17,493 nucleotides of DNA from Bacteroidales bacterium. GTDB lineage: Bacteria; Bacteroidota; Bacteroidia; Bacteroidales; UBA932. Of this stretch, positions 1-6,200 are shown piece after piece. Each line of letters opens with the position of its first letter. Within the stretch, counting starts at the first letter, position 1. The position numbers and the translations under genes are program-made. The notes beneath the pieces were generated by a model. The model was given only the letters and a program-made list of their open reading frames with translations, made no database searches and was not told the origin of the DNA. Location: assembly GCA_017461285.1 (NCBI GenBank), contig JAFTYS010000116.1, positions 1 through 17,493 on the forward strand, given 5' to 3'.

Positions 1-147
1 CACATTCGGCACGACAATGATGGCCGCAGCATATCCGCTCTCGCCGCGGAAACGGGTTGCAGTAAGTAATATGGCAGCCATTACCATCAGAATGATGATG
101 CTGGACGAATTGACCGTAAGTATGAAGTTCTCGTATCCCATAGACAT
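1..147 (-). CDS. N-terminus of a membrane protein, cut by window edge
   Basis: Reading leftward from the ATG at 147 there are 49 open codons that run off the window edge. The peptide begins MSMGYENFILTV and has one strongly hydrophobic stretch at about residues 16-31 (SSIIILMVMAAILLTA), followed by a basic turn (TRFRGESGY) and a second hydrophobic start, so it enters the membrane at once. A second ATG at 141 has a purine-rich AAAGG about 7 nt upstream and may be the real start. The N-terminus reminds me of Bacteroidales regulators that carry a multi-TM domain before a DNA-binding domain, but too little is visible to assign a function. A TAATTTTG box lies 18 nt upstream. Confidence 0.55.
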   Translation of the reverse strand, partial: MSMGYENFILTVNSSSIIILMVMAAILLTATRFRGESGYAAAIIVVPNV

Positions 148-164
148 ACCTTTCCATTCAGGCA

Positions 165-172
165 CAAAATTA
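165..172 (-). promoter_or_regulatory. Candidate -7 box (TAATTTTG) for the left-edge gene
   Basis: On the minus strand TAATTTTG matches the Bacteroidetes -7 consensus TAnnTTTG and lies 17 nt before the ATG at 147, which would give a short leader. I see no TTTG at the expected -33 distance, so this rests on the -7 match and position only. Confidence 0.35.
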
Positions 173-274
173 CCCAAAAATTGGTATAATTTTACAGTTT
201 TAGCCCGCTTTCAAACAATTCCCCCGATTCCCCCGAGATTTTTGGACGGTTTGCACTGGATTCAGAAACAAGAG

Positions 275-330
275 GTTGAGCGGGCGAAATCGCAGCAGAA
301 TGCTCTGCCAGGCGATTTCGTCCGCTCAAC
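275..330. repeat. Long imperfect palindrome (19-bp arms) with inner hairpin
   Basis: The arms 275-293 (GTTGAGCGGGCGAAATCGC) and 312-330 (GCGATTTCGTCCGCTCAAC) pair over 19 bp with a single G:T position. The 18-nt loop contains a second stem, GCAGA (295-299) with TCTGC (304-308) around a 4-nt loop. It lies about 90 nt beyond the stop of the minus-strand WG-repeat gene and before the left-edge gene. It could act as a 3'-end or mRNA-stabilising structure, or be a REP-like element. There is no clean T-run on either side as in a classical intrinsic terminator. Confidence 0.75.
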
Positions 331-347
331 GTCAGAATTTTCCGGAT

Positions 348-403
348 GTTGAGCGAAGGGAATGGCATCCGAGGCTCTCCTGACGATGTTTCGTCCGCTC
401 AAC
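348..403. repeat. Second copy of the palindromic unit, degenerate
   Basis: GTTGAGCG (348-355) and CGCTCAAC (396-403) are perfect 8-bp complements, and the right arm repeats the TTTCGTCCGCTCAAC of the first unit (316-330 and 389-403). Within and around the unit GGATG (344-348) pairs with CATCC (366-370), and CGTCAG (330-335) pairs with CTGACG (380-385). Both units are 56 bp long and 17 bp apart, so this looks like a tandem duplicated palindrome in which one copy has drifted. It starts 20 nt past the stop of the WG-repeat gene. Confidence 0.65.
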
Positions 404-422
404 CTTTTGGGAATCATCAGGA

Positions 423-1544
423 TCATTCAGTGCATTTCTGCATCTTTCCGTCTGTTGTGAAGATCACATTGGTCTCTTCGTCGCCACCGATTTCGGCCAT
501 CAGCAGATCCTTTGAGATCATGGTGATATCTGAATAGACCGCAGGGATGACCATCTTTCCTGTCCGGGAGTCCATGACTCCGAAGCAGTCATAATCGACC
601 ATGACTTCAACCAGGTACGGGTGCAGTTCGTATTCATCAGCCTGGTCATCATGATATCTGACCATATATTTCAGCGGCCAGGTCTGGTCGATCACGAAAG
701 GCAGCAGGACTTCTCCGTCGAAAGCGACCAGCTGCTTGACTCCACCAAGCCTGAGATACGCATTGCCTGCCCTCGAATTCGACTTGATATTGTCATATAC
801 AGGCTCAAAGATGACATTCATGTCCGCATCAGCCAGTCCGCACTTTCCGTTCTTCCTGATATACCAGGTCGTTTCACCATGTCCCTTGAAGATACGCGAA
901 TACTCCATCGGAAGCTTCATATTGCCCTGGCGGTCGATTGCTCCATACTTATTCGTCCGGCCGTCAACCAAGACACAGTGTCCATCTTCAAACAAATAGT
1001 CATAACCGGCTACATAATCATACACTGCCGGGATGACCATCTCATTGTCATAATTGATGAAACCTACCTTGCCGTTATCGGCGACGACAGCAGCGAGCCC
1101 TTCGGAGAAATGCCATGCGTGGCTGTACTGCCCGCCGATCACCACTTTGCCGGTGTTCACATTGAGATATCCTCTCTTCCCTTCCTTGTCGCAGAACACT
1201 GTCAGAGAATCCCTTTCAGGCACACAGGAGATCCAGCGGACCTTGGGCGAGAGTCTTTCATCTGTCTTCTTATTGTATGTCGCAACCTGGTTATTGCTGA
1301 AATGACGGATTTCGATATTCTTACCCAAATCCTCATCGCCCCAGTAGTAATGGGTAAGGCCAAGATGGTCTTTGAATGTATCGACCAGCGCCTCCACCAT
1401 GTTCACAACGAAGATGATTGCAACAATCGCCAGTCCGGTCTTCCAGCAGAAATTGAACGGTTTCTTGAATTTGTTCCAGATCTGACTCAATCTTACGCTC
1501 CCGACCTTGGTCAGGAACCTCCTGAATTTTGATTTCTTTTCCAT
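423..1544 (-). CDS. Membrane-anchored WG-repeat protein
   Basis: 373 residues from the ATG at 1544 (MEKKSKFRRFLTKV). A longer reading frame to 1679 exists, but its extra 45 residues would run through the divergent deaminase promoter. A basic N-terminus and one membrane segment at about residues 36-53 suggest a single-pass anchor. From about residue 118 the chain consists of WG-type beta repeats of roughly 35-40 residues, recognisable by units such as KRGYLNVNTGKVV, KVGFINYDNEMVIPAVYDYV, KYGAIDRQGNMKLP, KCGLADADMNVIFEPVYD and CFGVMDSRTGKMVIPAVYSD. In WG-repeat proteins the Trp is often replaced by Tyr, Phe or Leu, as in all repeats here. Such repeats are thought to serve binding or adaptor roles; the ligand is unknown and no catalytic domain is visible. 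It is followed by the palindromes at 275-403. Confidence 0.8.
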   Translation of the reverse strand: MEKKSKFRRFLTKVGSVRLSQIWNKFKKPFNFCWKTGLAIVAIIFVVNMVEALVDTFKDHLGLTHYYWGDEDLGKNIEIRHFSNNQVATYNKKTDERLSPKVRWISCVPERDSLTVFCDKEGKRGYLNVNTGKVVIGGQYSHAWHFSEGLAAVVADNGKVGFINYDNEMVIPAVYDYVAGYDYLFEDGHCVLVDGRTNKYGAIDRQGNMKLPMEYSRIFKGHGETTWYIRKNGKCGLADADMNVIFEPVYDNIKSNSRAGNAYLRLGGVKQLVAFDGEVLLPFVIDQTWPLKYMVRYHDDQADEYELHPYLVEVMVDYDCFGVMDSRTGKMVIPAVYSDITMISKDLLMAEIGGDEETNVIFTTDGKMQKCTE

Positions 1545-1638
1545 ACTGATAATTGATTTACCAATATAGAGTCCGGAAATCAAAAAATCTATCAGATACT
1601 GCGTCCTGTCAGGTTCTGGAACTCTCGCATGAATTGTG

Positions 1639-1646
1639 TATATTTG
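1639..1646 (+). promoter_or_regulatory. guaD: Candidate -7 box (TATATTTG) for the nucleoside deaminase
   Basis: TATATTTG fully matches TAnnTTTG and lies 59 nt before the ATG at 1706, giving a leader of about 50 nt. The -33 region shows only TTCTG at 1614-1618. The position decides the start: the in-frame ATG at 1553 lies upstream of this box. Confidence 0.45.
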
Positions 1647-1652
1647 CAGGAG

Positions 1653-1672
1653 CTGCCGGTGAGCGACGGCAG
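1653..1672 (+). promoter_or_regulatory. Small hairpin at the 5' end of the deaminase leader
   Basis: CTGCCG (1653-1658) and CGGCAG (1667-1672) are perfect complements around an 8-nt loop. It starts almost at the predicted transcription start, so it could be a 5'-protective stem or a protein site. A 6-bp stem of this kind can occur by chance. Confidence 0.35.
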
Positions 1673-1705
1673 AGTTCATTTGTTGAATTGCTGAAAACTG
1701 ATAGT

Positions 1706-2221
1706 ATGGAAAAGAATCAGAGAAAGTATCTTGCTGAGACCGTGAACTATTCGGAGGAAGATGCGAAGTTCATGATGATGGCGATAAATCTGTCTGAAGA
1801 CAACATTGATTCCGGAGGAGGTCCTTTCGGAGCGGTAATCGTGCGTGATGGTGAAGTGATTGCGACCGGCACCAACAGGGTGGTTCCTAATGCGGACCCG
1901 ACAGCGCACGCTGAAGTCATGGCTATCCGCAATGCATGTGCAGCTCTGGGGACCTTCCAGCTGACAGGGTGTACGGTATACAGTTCATGCGAGCCTTGCC
2001 CTATGTGCCTGAGCGCATTGTATTGGGCCGGTGTAAGCAGGATATGCTATGGAAACACCAAGGACGATGCAAAGGCTATTGACTTTGATGATTCCTTCAT
2101 ATATGACCAGCTGGAGCTCGATTACGAGGACCGTTCGATCAGATGCGAGCATTTCATGCGTTCCTATGCATTGAGAGCATTCCGCAAATGGGATGAGAAG
2201 AAGGACAAGACACCGTATTGA
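1706..2221 (+). CDS. guaD: Nucleoside deaminase, guanine deaminase-like (cytidine deaminase fold)
   Basis: 171 residues from ATG 1706 (MEKNQRKYLAET), the usual size for small zinc deaminases. It carries the zinc-site pair of the family: HAE at residues 68-70 (H68 zinc ligand, E70 proton shuttle) and PCPMC at 97-101 (C98 and C101 zinc ligands), after the GGPFGAVIV substrate strand. The C-terminal FDDSFIYDQL (127-136) and Trp-containing tail resemble the domain-swapped Bacillus GuaD rather than TadA, which supports guanine to xanthine plus ammonia in the cytoplasm. The nearby xanthine phosphoribosyltransferase at 3795 would use that xanthine. tRNA adenosine deaminase or another purine deaminase is the alternative. 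Its TGA abuts the stop of trkH on the other strand with no base between. Confidence 0.85.
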   Translation: MEKNQRKYLAETVNYSEEDAKFMMMAINLSEDNIDSGGGPFGAVIVRDGEVIATGTNRVVPNADPTAHAEVMAIRNACAALGTFQLTGCTVYSSCEPCPMCLSALYWAGVSRICYGNTKDDAKAIDFDDSFIYDQLELDYEDRSIRCEHFMRSYALRAFRKWDEKKDKTPY

Positions 2222-3688
2222 TTATCTGCCTGAGGAGTTCTTTCTGAAAGCCGATACCATGTGCAGTACTGCAAGAACAGGGAAGATTTCGAGACGTCCC
2301 AGAAACATCAGAGCCGTATATACGATCTTGGCAAAGACAGGTTGCGAGGCGTAATTTCCCATTGTTCCCAACGAGCCTAATCCCGGACCTACGTTTCCGA
2401 GAGAGGCCAAAGTTCCGGAAAAGGCATCAGAGATCTCCACTCCGGACATCAGCACCGCCATAAATGACATGAAGAGGATGAACACATAGGCCACAAAATA
2501 GAGAAAGACGGCAGACACCTGATCATTGCTGACTGTATGGCCGTCTACTTTAGTGCAGAAGACTGATGACGGATGGAGACGCCGTCTGAATTCATTCCCT
2601 ATTTCCTTGAATATTATCAGCATGCGGTCTGCCTTGACACCTCCTGTGGTCGAACCCGAGCACCCGCAATGAAAGGCAGCCAAAAGGAGGAATACATTCG
2701 CAAGCACCGGCCATAAGGCGTTATCGGCATTACCGAATCCGGTGGTAGATATGAAGCTGACGACCTGAAACACAGAGTCCAGGAGGGCTTTGCCGAATGA
2801 ACCGTATCCACCCTGGAGCATCAGTACAAACGTGATGAAAAGCGACAGCACCAGTATCACGTTCAGATAATATCTGGTTACGGAATTTCTGACCGGGGCA
2901 AGGAACTTTTTTACAAGCATCGCATATATGACTCCAAAATGCATCGACGCCAGGATCATAAAGACGATGATGATGACATCTATGACCGGAGAGTCGTAAT
3001 GCATTATGGATGTATTTCTTGTGCTGAAACCGCCTGTAGCTATGGTACTGAAGGAATGGTTGACGGCATCGAAGAAAGACATGCCGGCCAGTTTCAGCAG
3101 CAAGGTTTCAACTGCCGTCAGTCCGACGTAGACAGAGAGCATGATTCTCGGCACATTGGCAGAACGGTAACGGTACCCGTATTTGGACAATGCGGAAAGT
3201 TCGAGGTTAGACAGCTTGAATTTTAATGAACTTGCATCAGGGATTATCAGAAGAAGGAAGACCACGACACCCAGTCCTCCGATGAAATGGGTGGATGAAC
3301 GCCAGAAAAGAAGGCTCCGGGGCAGGCTTTCGATATCTGTAAGTATCGTAGATCCAGTCGTGGTGTAGCCTGAAACGCTTTCAAACCACGCGTTGACCAA
3401 AGTGAACTCTCCTCCGTAAAGCACATAAGGCAACATTCCTACTACAAATGACATAAGCCAGGCAACAACTATGGTGATATAACCATCCTGGACGGAGTTC
3501 TCGTGACCACGCCGCACAAATATCAACGGGAAGGCACCCATTATGGAAGTGATAAGGAAACTGATCACCAATGGTGCAAAAGCTTCATCCATACCATCCG
3601 ATATGGAGATCAGGACAGACAACATCATAAATAAGGCGTTAACCAGCAACGCCTTACCTACATTTGAAGATATCGCCTTTATATTCAT
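2222..3688 (-). CDS. trkH: TrkH-family potassium uptake membrane protein
   Basis: 488 residues from ATG 3688 ([15 protein letters not shown]), the start that best matches where the family's first membrane helix begins; an ATG at 3733 would add 15 residues ([10 protein letters not shown]). The four pore-loop signatures of the TrkH/KtrB superfamily appear in order: SGYTTTGST (about 106-114), IATGGFST (216-223), ISTTGFGN (313-320) and LGNVGPG (430-436). GCSGSTTGG (342-350) and GRLEIFPVL (464-472), both conserved in TrkH, are present too. The protein would form the K+-conducting subunit in the inner membrane, gated by a cytoplasmic TrkA; no trkA lies in the window, so the partner must be elsewhere. 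It diverges from xpt and ends head-on against the deaminase gene. Confidence 0.92.
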   Translation of the reverse strand: MNIKAISSNVGKALLVNALFMMLSVLISISDGMDEAFAPLVISFLITSIMGAFPLIFVRRGHENSVQDGYITIVVAWLMSFVVGMLPYVLYGGEFTLVNAWFESVSGYTTTGSTILTDIESLPRSLLFWRSSTHFIGGLGVVVFLLLIIPDASSLKFKLSNLELSALSKYGYRYRSANVPRIMLSVYVGLTAVETLLLKLAGMSFFDAVNHSFSTIATGGFSTRNTSIMHYDSPVIDVIIIVFMILASMHFGVIYAMLVKKFLAPVRNSVTRYYLNVILVLSLFITFVLMLQGGYGSFGKALLDSVFQVVSFISTTGFGNADNALWPVLANVFLLLAAFHCGCSGSTTGGVKADRMLIIFKEIGNEFRRRLHPSSVFCTKVDGHTVSNDQVSAVFLYFVAYVFILFMSFMAVLMSGVEISDAFSGTLASLGNVGPGLGSLGTMGNYASQPVFAKIVYTALMFLGRLEIFPVLAVLHMVSAFRKNSSGR

Positions 3689-3743
3689 CCGGGGTAAAGA
3701 TATAAAATATCCCTCGTTAATATCATATTTCATTCAAAAAATG

Positions 3744-3751
3744 TATTTTTG
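3744..3751 (+). promoter_or_regulatory. xpt: Candidate -7 box (TATTTTTG) for xpt, back-to-back with a trkH box
   Basis: TATTTTTG matches TAnnTTTG and lies 43 nt before the ATG at 3795. On the minus strand TACATTTT (3738-3745, one mismatch) is a candidate for trkH and overlaps it by two bases. No clear -33 TTTG is visible for either. Confidence 0.42.
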
Positions 3752-3760
3752 CAGGCTGTA

Positions 3761-3772
3761 TACGGGCCCGTA
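3761..3772. promoter_or_regulatory. Perfect 12-bp palindrome in the xpt leader, possible operator
   Basis: TACGGGCCCGTA is its own reverse complement. It begins 9 nt after the predicted -7 box and so covers roughly +3 to +15 of the xpt transcript, a usual position for a repressor site. No known Bacteroidales operator is identified here; the match to a regulator is unknown. Confidence 0.4.
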
Positions 3773-3794
3773 CTGTCCGAAGCACTATATACCT

Positions 3795-4361
3795 ATGAAG
3801 CAACTTAAAGAACGTATATTGAACGACGGAAAATGTTTTCCGGGAGGCATATTGAAGGTCGACAACTTCATCAACCACCAGATGGACCCTGTCCTTATGC
3901 GCGAGATGGCGAAAGAACTTGTGAAAAGGTTCTCGAACCATCAGATCAACAAGGTGATCACCATCGAGGCCAGCGGCATAGCACCTGCTATCATGGTCGG
4001 GGCACTTCTTGACGTTCCGGTTCTGTTCGCCAAGAAGAAGGTGCCCAGCACAATGGAGAACATGCTGGTGACCGAAGTCTTCTCCTTCACCAAAGGACGT
4101 TCATATACCGTATGTGTAAGCGGCGATTATCTGTGCAAGGATGACAGAGTGCTTTTCATCGACGACTTTCTGGCCAACGGCAATGCTGCCAAAGGAATCA
4201 TCGACCTTATAAATCAGGCCGGAGCATCGCTTGAAGGGATGGGATTCCTAATCGAAAAAGGATTCCAGACCGGAGGCAATGAACTTCGAAGCCTCGGGAT
4301 CCACGTCGAATCCCTGGCTATAATCGACAGCCTTGACAATTGCACCATTAAGCTGAGATAA
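3795..4361 (+). CDS. xpt: Xanthine phosphoribosyltransferase
   Basis: 188 residues from ATG 3795 ([16 protein letters not shown]), close to the 194 of Bacillus Xpt. The open frame extends upstream to 3543, but that part is antisense to trkH. Diagnostic pieces are EASGIAPA (58-65), KKVPSTM (81-87) and the PRPP-binding [16 protein letters not shown] (119-134). The enzyme converts xanthine plus PRPP to XMP in the cytoplasm, salvaging xanthine, including that made by the deaminase encoded at 1706. Three bases after its stop begins a remnant of a permease gene, so it was probably once the first gene of an xpt-permease operon. Transcription likely starts just before the palindrome at 3761. Confidence 0.93.
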   Translation: MKQLKERILNDGKCFPGGILKVDNFINHQMDPVLMREMAKELVKRFSNHQINKVITIEASGIAPAIMVGALLDVPVLFAKKKVPSTMENMLVTEVFSFTKGRSYTVCVSGDYLCKDDRVLFIDDFLANGNAAKGIIDLINQAGASLEGMGFLIEKGFQTGGNELRSLGIHVESLAIIDSLDNCTIKLR

Positions 4362-4364
4362 AGA

Positions 4365-4536
4365 ATGAACGACAACGGACTCATCTACTGTCTTGACATT
4401 CAGACCACCTGCTACCTTGTTTAGATGTCGCTTTTAATTCCCTGAGACTGTAAAGAACATATTCTCATCAGGCATCACCACAGGAGGTCTCGCTGCAATC
4501 ATCTCGAATATGGTTATCCGTATCAAGGGAGAATAG
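4365..4536 (+). pseudogene. Relic of an NCS2-family xanthine/uracil permease (both ends, middle deleted)
   Basis: Directly after xpt an ATG at 4365 opens a 19-codon frame beginning MNDNGLIYCLDIQTT, which resembles the N-terminus of uracil-xanthine permeases (pattern ..LIYGLDD.P). It stops at 4422-4424. In another frame 4438-4536 encodes FPETVKNIFSSGITTGGLAA and on to IRIKGE before a TAG; the stretch resembles the last membrane helix of NCS2 permeases, where SSGI.TGGL.AI..N is typical. The gene therefore seems to have lost its roughly 400 internal codons, keeping about 13 at the front and 32 at the end. xpt-permease pairs are common, and the 3-nt gap to xpt and 2-nt gap to the msrC stop fit a former compact layout. 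The assignment is from memory of the family, not an alignment. Confidence 0.62.
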
Positions 4537-4538
4537 CA

Positions 4539-4985
4539 TCAAAGCACTGCAACGATTCTCTCCAGCCATTCACGGTCTGTGGCGTCGAAGGTGCCGAACG
4601 CGGTGCTGTCGATATCCAGGACAGCGATTACGGTTTCATCTCGGAAGACGGGGACTACGATCTCGCTGTTAGAGGCGCTGCTGCAGGCGATGTGGCCGGG
4701 AAACTGATGGACATCAGGGACGACGACTGTGGCTTTTCTTTCCCAGGCGCTTCCGCAGACGCCTTTTCCGAAACCTATCCGGCAGCATGCGACCGGCCCT
4801 TGGAATGGGCCGAGCACAAGCTGCCCGGACGCCATGTCGACCCGGTAGAAACCGGTCCACCAGAATCCGAACTCATGGTGGAGCATGGCGGCGACATTGG
4901 CCATATTGGCGATGAGGTCGCCTTCATCGGCGACAAGAGCCTTTATCTGCTCGAATAAAGTCTTGTATCTTTCTGTCTTGCTCAT
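4539..4985 (-). CDS. msrC: GAF-domain free methionine-(R)-sulfoxide reductase
   Basis: 148 residues from ATG 4985 (MSKTERYKTLFEQ), one GAF domain, the normal size of the fRMsr/YebR family. The frame extends to 5177, but the extra 64 residues run through the promoter. Signatures are FGFWWTGFYRVD (39-50), LGPFQGPVACCRIGFGKGVCG (58-78) and GHIACSSASNSEIVVP (98-113). Cys67, Cys77 and Cys101 have the same spacing (10 and 24) as the three redox cysteines of the E. coli enzyme, so it should be active; C68 is an extra neighbour. The cytoplasmic enzyme reduces free Met-R-sulfoxide, using thioredoxin-type reductant, as part of oxidative-stress repair. It stands alone with its own strong promoter, divergent from the histidine kinase gene. 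Confidence 0.92.
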   Translation of the reverse strand: MSKTERYKTLFEQIKALVADEGDLIANMANVAAMLHHEFGFWWTGFYRVDMASGQLVLGPFQGPVACCRIGFGKGVCGSAWERKATVVVPDVHQFPGHIACSSASNSEIVVPVFRDETVIAVLDIDSTAFGTFDATDREWLERIVAVL

Positions 4986-4993
4986 AGTGCGGA

Positions 4994-5024
4994 CAAAATT
5001 AACAAATTCTGTGAGCCGGCCAAA
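4994..5024 (-). promoter_or_regulatory. msrC: Bacteroidetes-type promoter of msrC, TTTG-N19-TAATTTTG
   Basis: On the minus strand TTTG (5024-5021) is separated by exactly 19 nt from TAATTTTG (5001-4994), matching both halves of the Bacteroidetes consensus at the usual spacing. The -7 box ends 9 nt before the ATG at 4985, so the leader is very short. This is the clearest promoter in the window. Confidence 0.65.
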
Positions 5025-5067
5025 AAAATCAGCGAAACACGCCAAAAAGCCGATTAATGAACCATCG

Positions 5068-5085
5068 TTTGTATCTAAATTTGTA
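5068..5085 (+). promoter_or_regulatory. Candidate promoter of the histidine kinase operon, with direct repeat
   Basis: TAAATTTG (5076-5083) matches the -7 consensus and lies 22 nt before the ATG at 5106. TTTGTA occurs twice at 12-bp spacing (5068-5073 and 5080-5085), flanking and overlapping the box. LytTR regulators usually bind direct repeats, so this could be an autoregulatory site, but the units are short and no -33 TTTG is seen. Confidence 0.4.
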
Positions 5086-5105
5086 GCTTTCAAGAGTTTA
5101 TTCGG

Positions 5106-6200
5106 ATGGCAGCGACTAAAAACGACTTCATATCTGGCAACGACCTCTATTCCACAAGGAATGAGAAGCTTATACATGCCGTAGCCTGGTCCGCGATTGC
5201 CATTCTTCCGCTCGCGCTTGAATTATGGACCCTGATCACCGATTCCACTTTCGACTGGGACTTCGTACTGCGATGGTGGTCGGGCATGCTGCCGCTGATC
5301 ATCATCTTTATGATCCACAATAAGTTCCTCATCCCGAACTTCATGAAGAAGGGAAGGATTGGCCTTTATATCCTTTCGGTCACGATCCTGATAGCGATAT
5401 ATGCCGGATATGTACTTATCTCCATGCCGCCTCCCCCTCCGATGCACCAGATGCCGCCGGTCCATCATATGCCGGTGCACAAGCGGCCGCTCCCGTTCCA
5501 TTTCCGCTTACTGTTCAAGCTGATTCTTGCTGTGCTGACCCTAGGTCTGAACGTCGCCATATCGTTGCTGTTCACCTATCTGCGTGACCAGTCGGTCAGG
5601 AAGGAACTGGAAAACCAAAGACTCCATGAAGAACTGAAGTACCTCAAGCAACAGATCAGTCCGCACTTTCTGATGAATGTCCTCAACAACATCCATGAGA
5701 TGACTGAGGAGAACGTAAAGGAAGCACAGGACATGATCCTGGAACTTTCGTACATGATGAGGTACGTCCTGTATGAAAGCGAGAAGGACATGACGACGCT
5801 GTCGTCGGAATGCCGGTTCATCTCCAGCTACATAGCCTTGATGAAGCATAGATATGTCGAAGACTTCGTGACCGTCAATACAGGACTGCCGGAAAACATA
5901 TCCGATGACATAAGCATCCCGCCGCTAATATTCATCTCGTTCATTGAGAATGCTTTCAAGCACGGTATCAGCTACAGCAGCCAGTCATTCATTGACATCA
6001 GCCTGCATGTAAAAGAAAGCGGGATAATCTTTACATGCAGAAACAGCATGCCGGCAGAAAGAAAGCAGTCCTCCGAAAGTGGAGTCGGCCTGGCAAACGT
6101 CAGAAGAAGACTTGACCTTCTCTACGGTGACGGCTATTCACTTGACATAAATAAAGACAATAACACCTATTCAGTAACTCTGACAATACCTGACAGATGA
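5106..6200 (+). CDS. LytS/YehU-type sensor histidine kinase with Met/His/Pro-rich loop
   Basis: 364 residues. Four membrane segments lie at about 22-44, 57-77, 84-106 and 133-158, followed by a coiled linker (161-182) and the His_kinase/HATPase pair. H187 in KQQISPHFLMNVLNNIH is the predicted phosphorylated histidine (the family usually has PHFLFN), ENAFKHG (281-287) is the N box and GVGLANVRRRL (326-336) the G box, so the kinase looks intact. The loop between TM3 and TM4 (107-131) is built almost only of Met, Pro and His (MPPPPPMHQMPP at 107-118), predicted periplasmic, and would suit binding of a soft metal ion such as copper; the signal is not known. The stop overlaps the start of the response regulator by ATGA, so the two are translated together. 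The start follows the promoter box at 5076. Confidence 0.9.
   Translation: MAATKNDFISGNDLYSTRNEKLIHAVAWSAIAILPLALELWTLITDSTFDWDFVLRWWSGMLPLIIIFMIHNKFLIPNFMKKGRIGLYILSVTILIAIYAGYVLISMPPPPPMHQMPPVHHMPVHKRPLPFHFRLLFKLILAVLTLGLNVAISLLFTYLRDQSVRKELENQRLHEELKYLKQQISPHFLMNVLNNIHEMTEENVKEAQDMILELSYMMRYVLYESEKDMTTLSSECRFISSYIALMKHRYVEDFVTVNTGLPENISDDISIPPLIFISFIENAFKHGISYSSQSFIDISLHVKESGIIFTCRNSMPAERKQSSESGVGLANVRRRLDLLYGDGYSLDINKDNNTYSVTLTIPDR

Noticed and set aside
185..190. TATAAT as a sigma-70 -10 box on the plus strand
   Set aside because: No gene follows on the plus strand, no TTGACA is correctly spaced, and the other promoters here have TAnnTTTG boxes.
275..403. Possible CRISPR array
   Set aside because: Only two unequal units are present, each self-complementary over most of its length, without regular spacers or cas genes.
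621..1532. 303-codon plus-strand open frame
   Set aside because: It lies fully antisense to the WG-repeat gene, has no recognisable domain, and its protein shows no family motif, whereas the minus strand shows clear repeats.
3543..3794. 84-residue upstream extension of xpt
   Set aside because: It is antisense to trkH and upstream of the likely promoter box; family length and motifs fit ATG 3795.
3752..3794. Purine riboswitch before xpt
   Set aside because: The leader is only about 40 nt, too short for the three-helix purine aptamer; only the 12-bp palindrome is present.
4986..5177. 64-residue N-terminal extension of msrC
   Set aside because: It runs through the TTTG-N19-TAATTTTG promoter and into the histidine kinase gene; the GAF domain is complete from ATG 4985.
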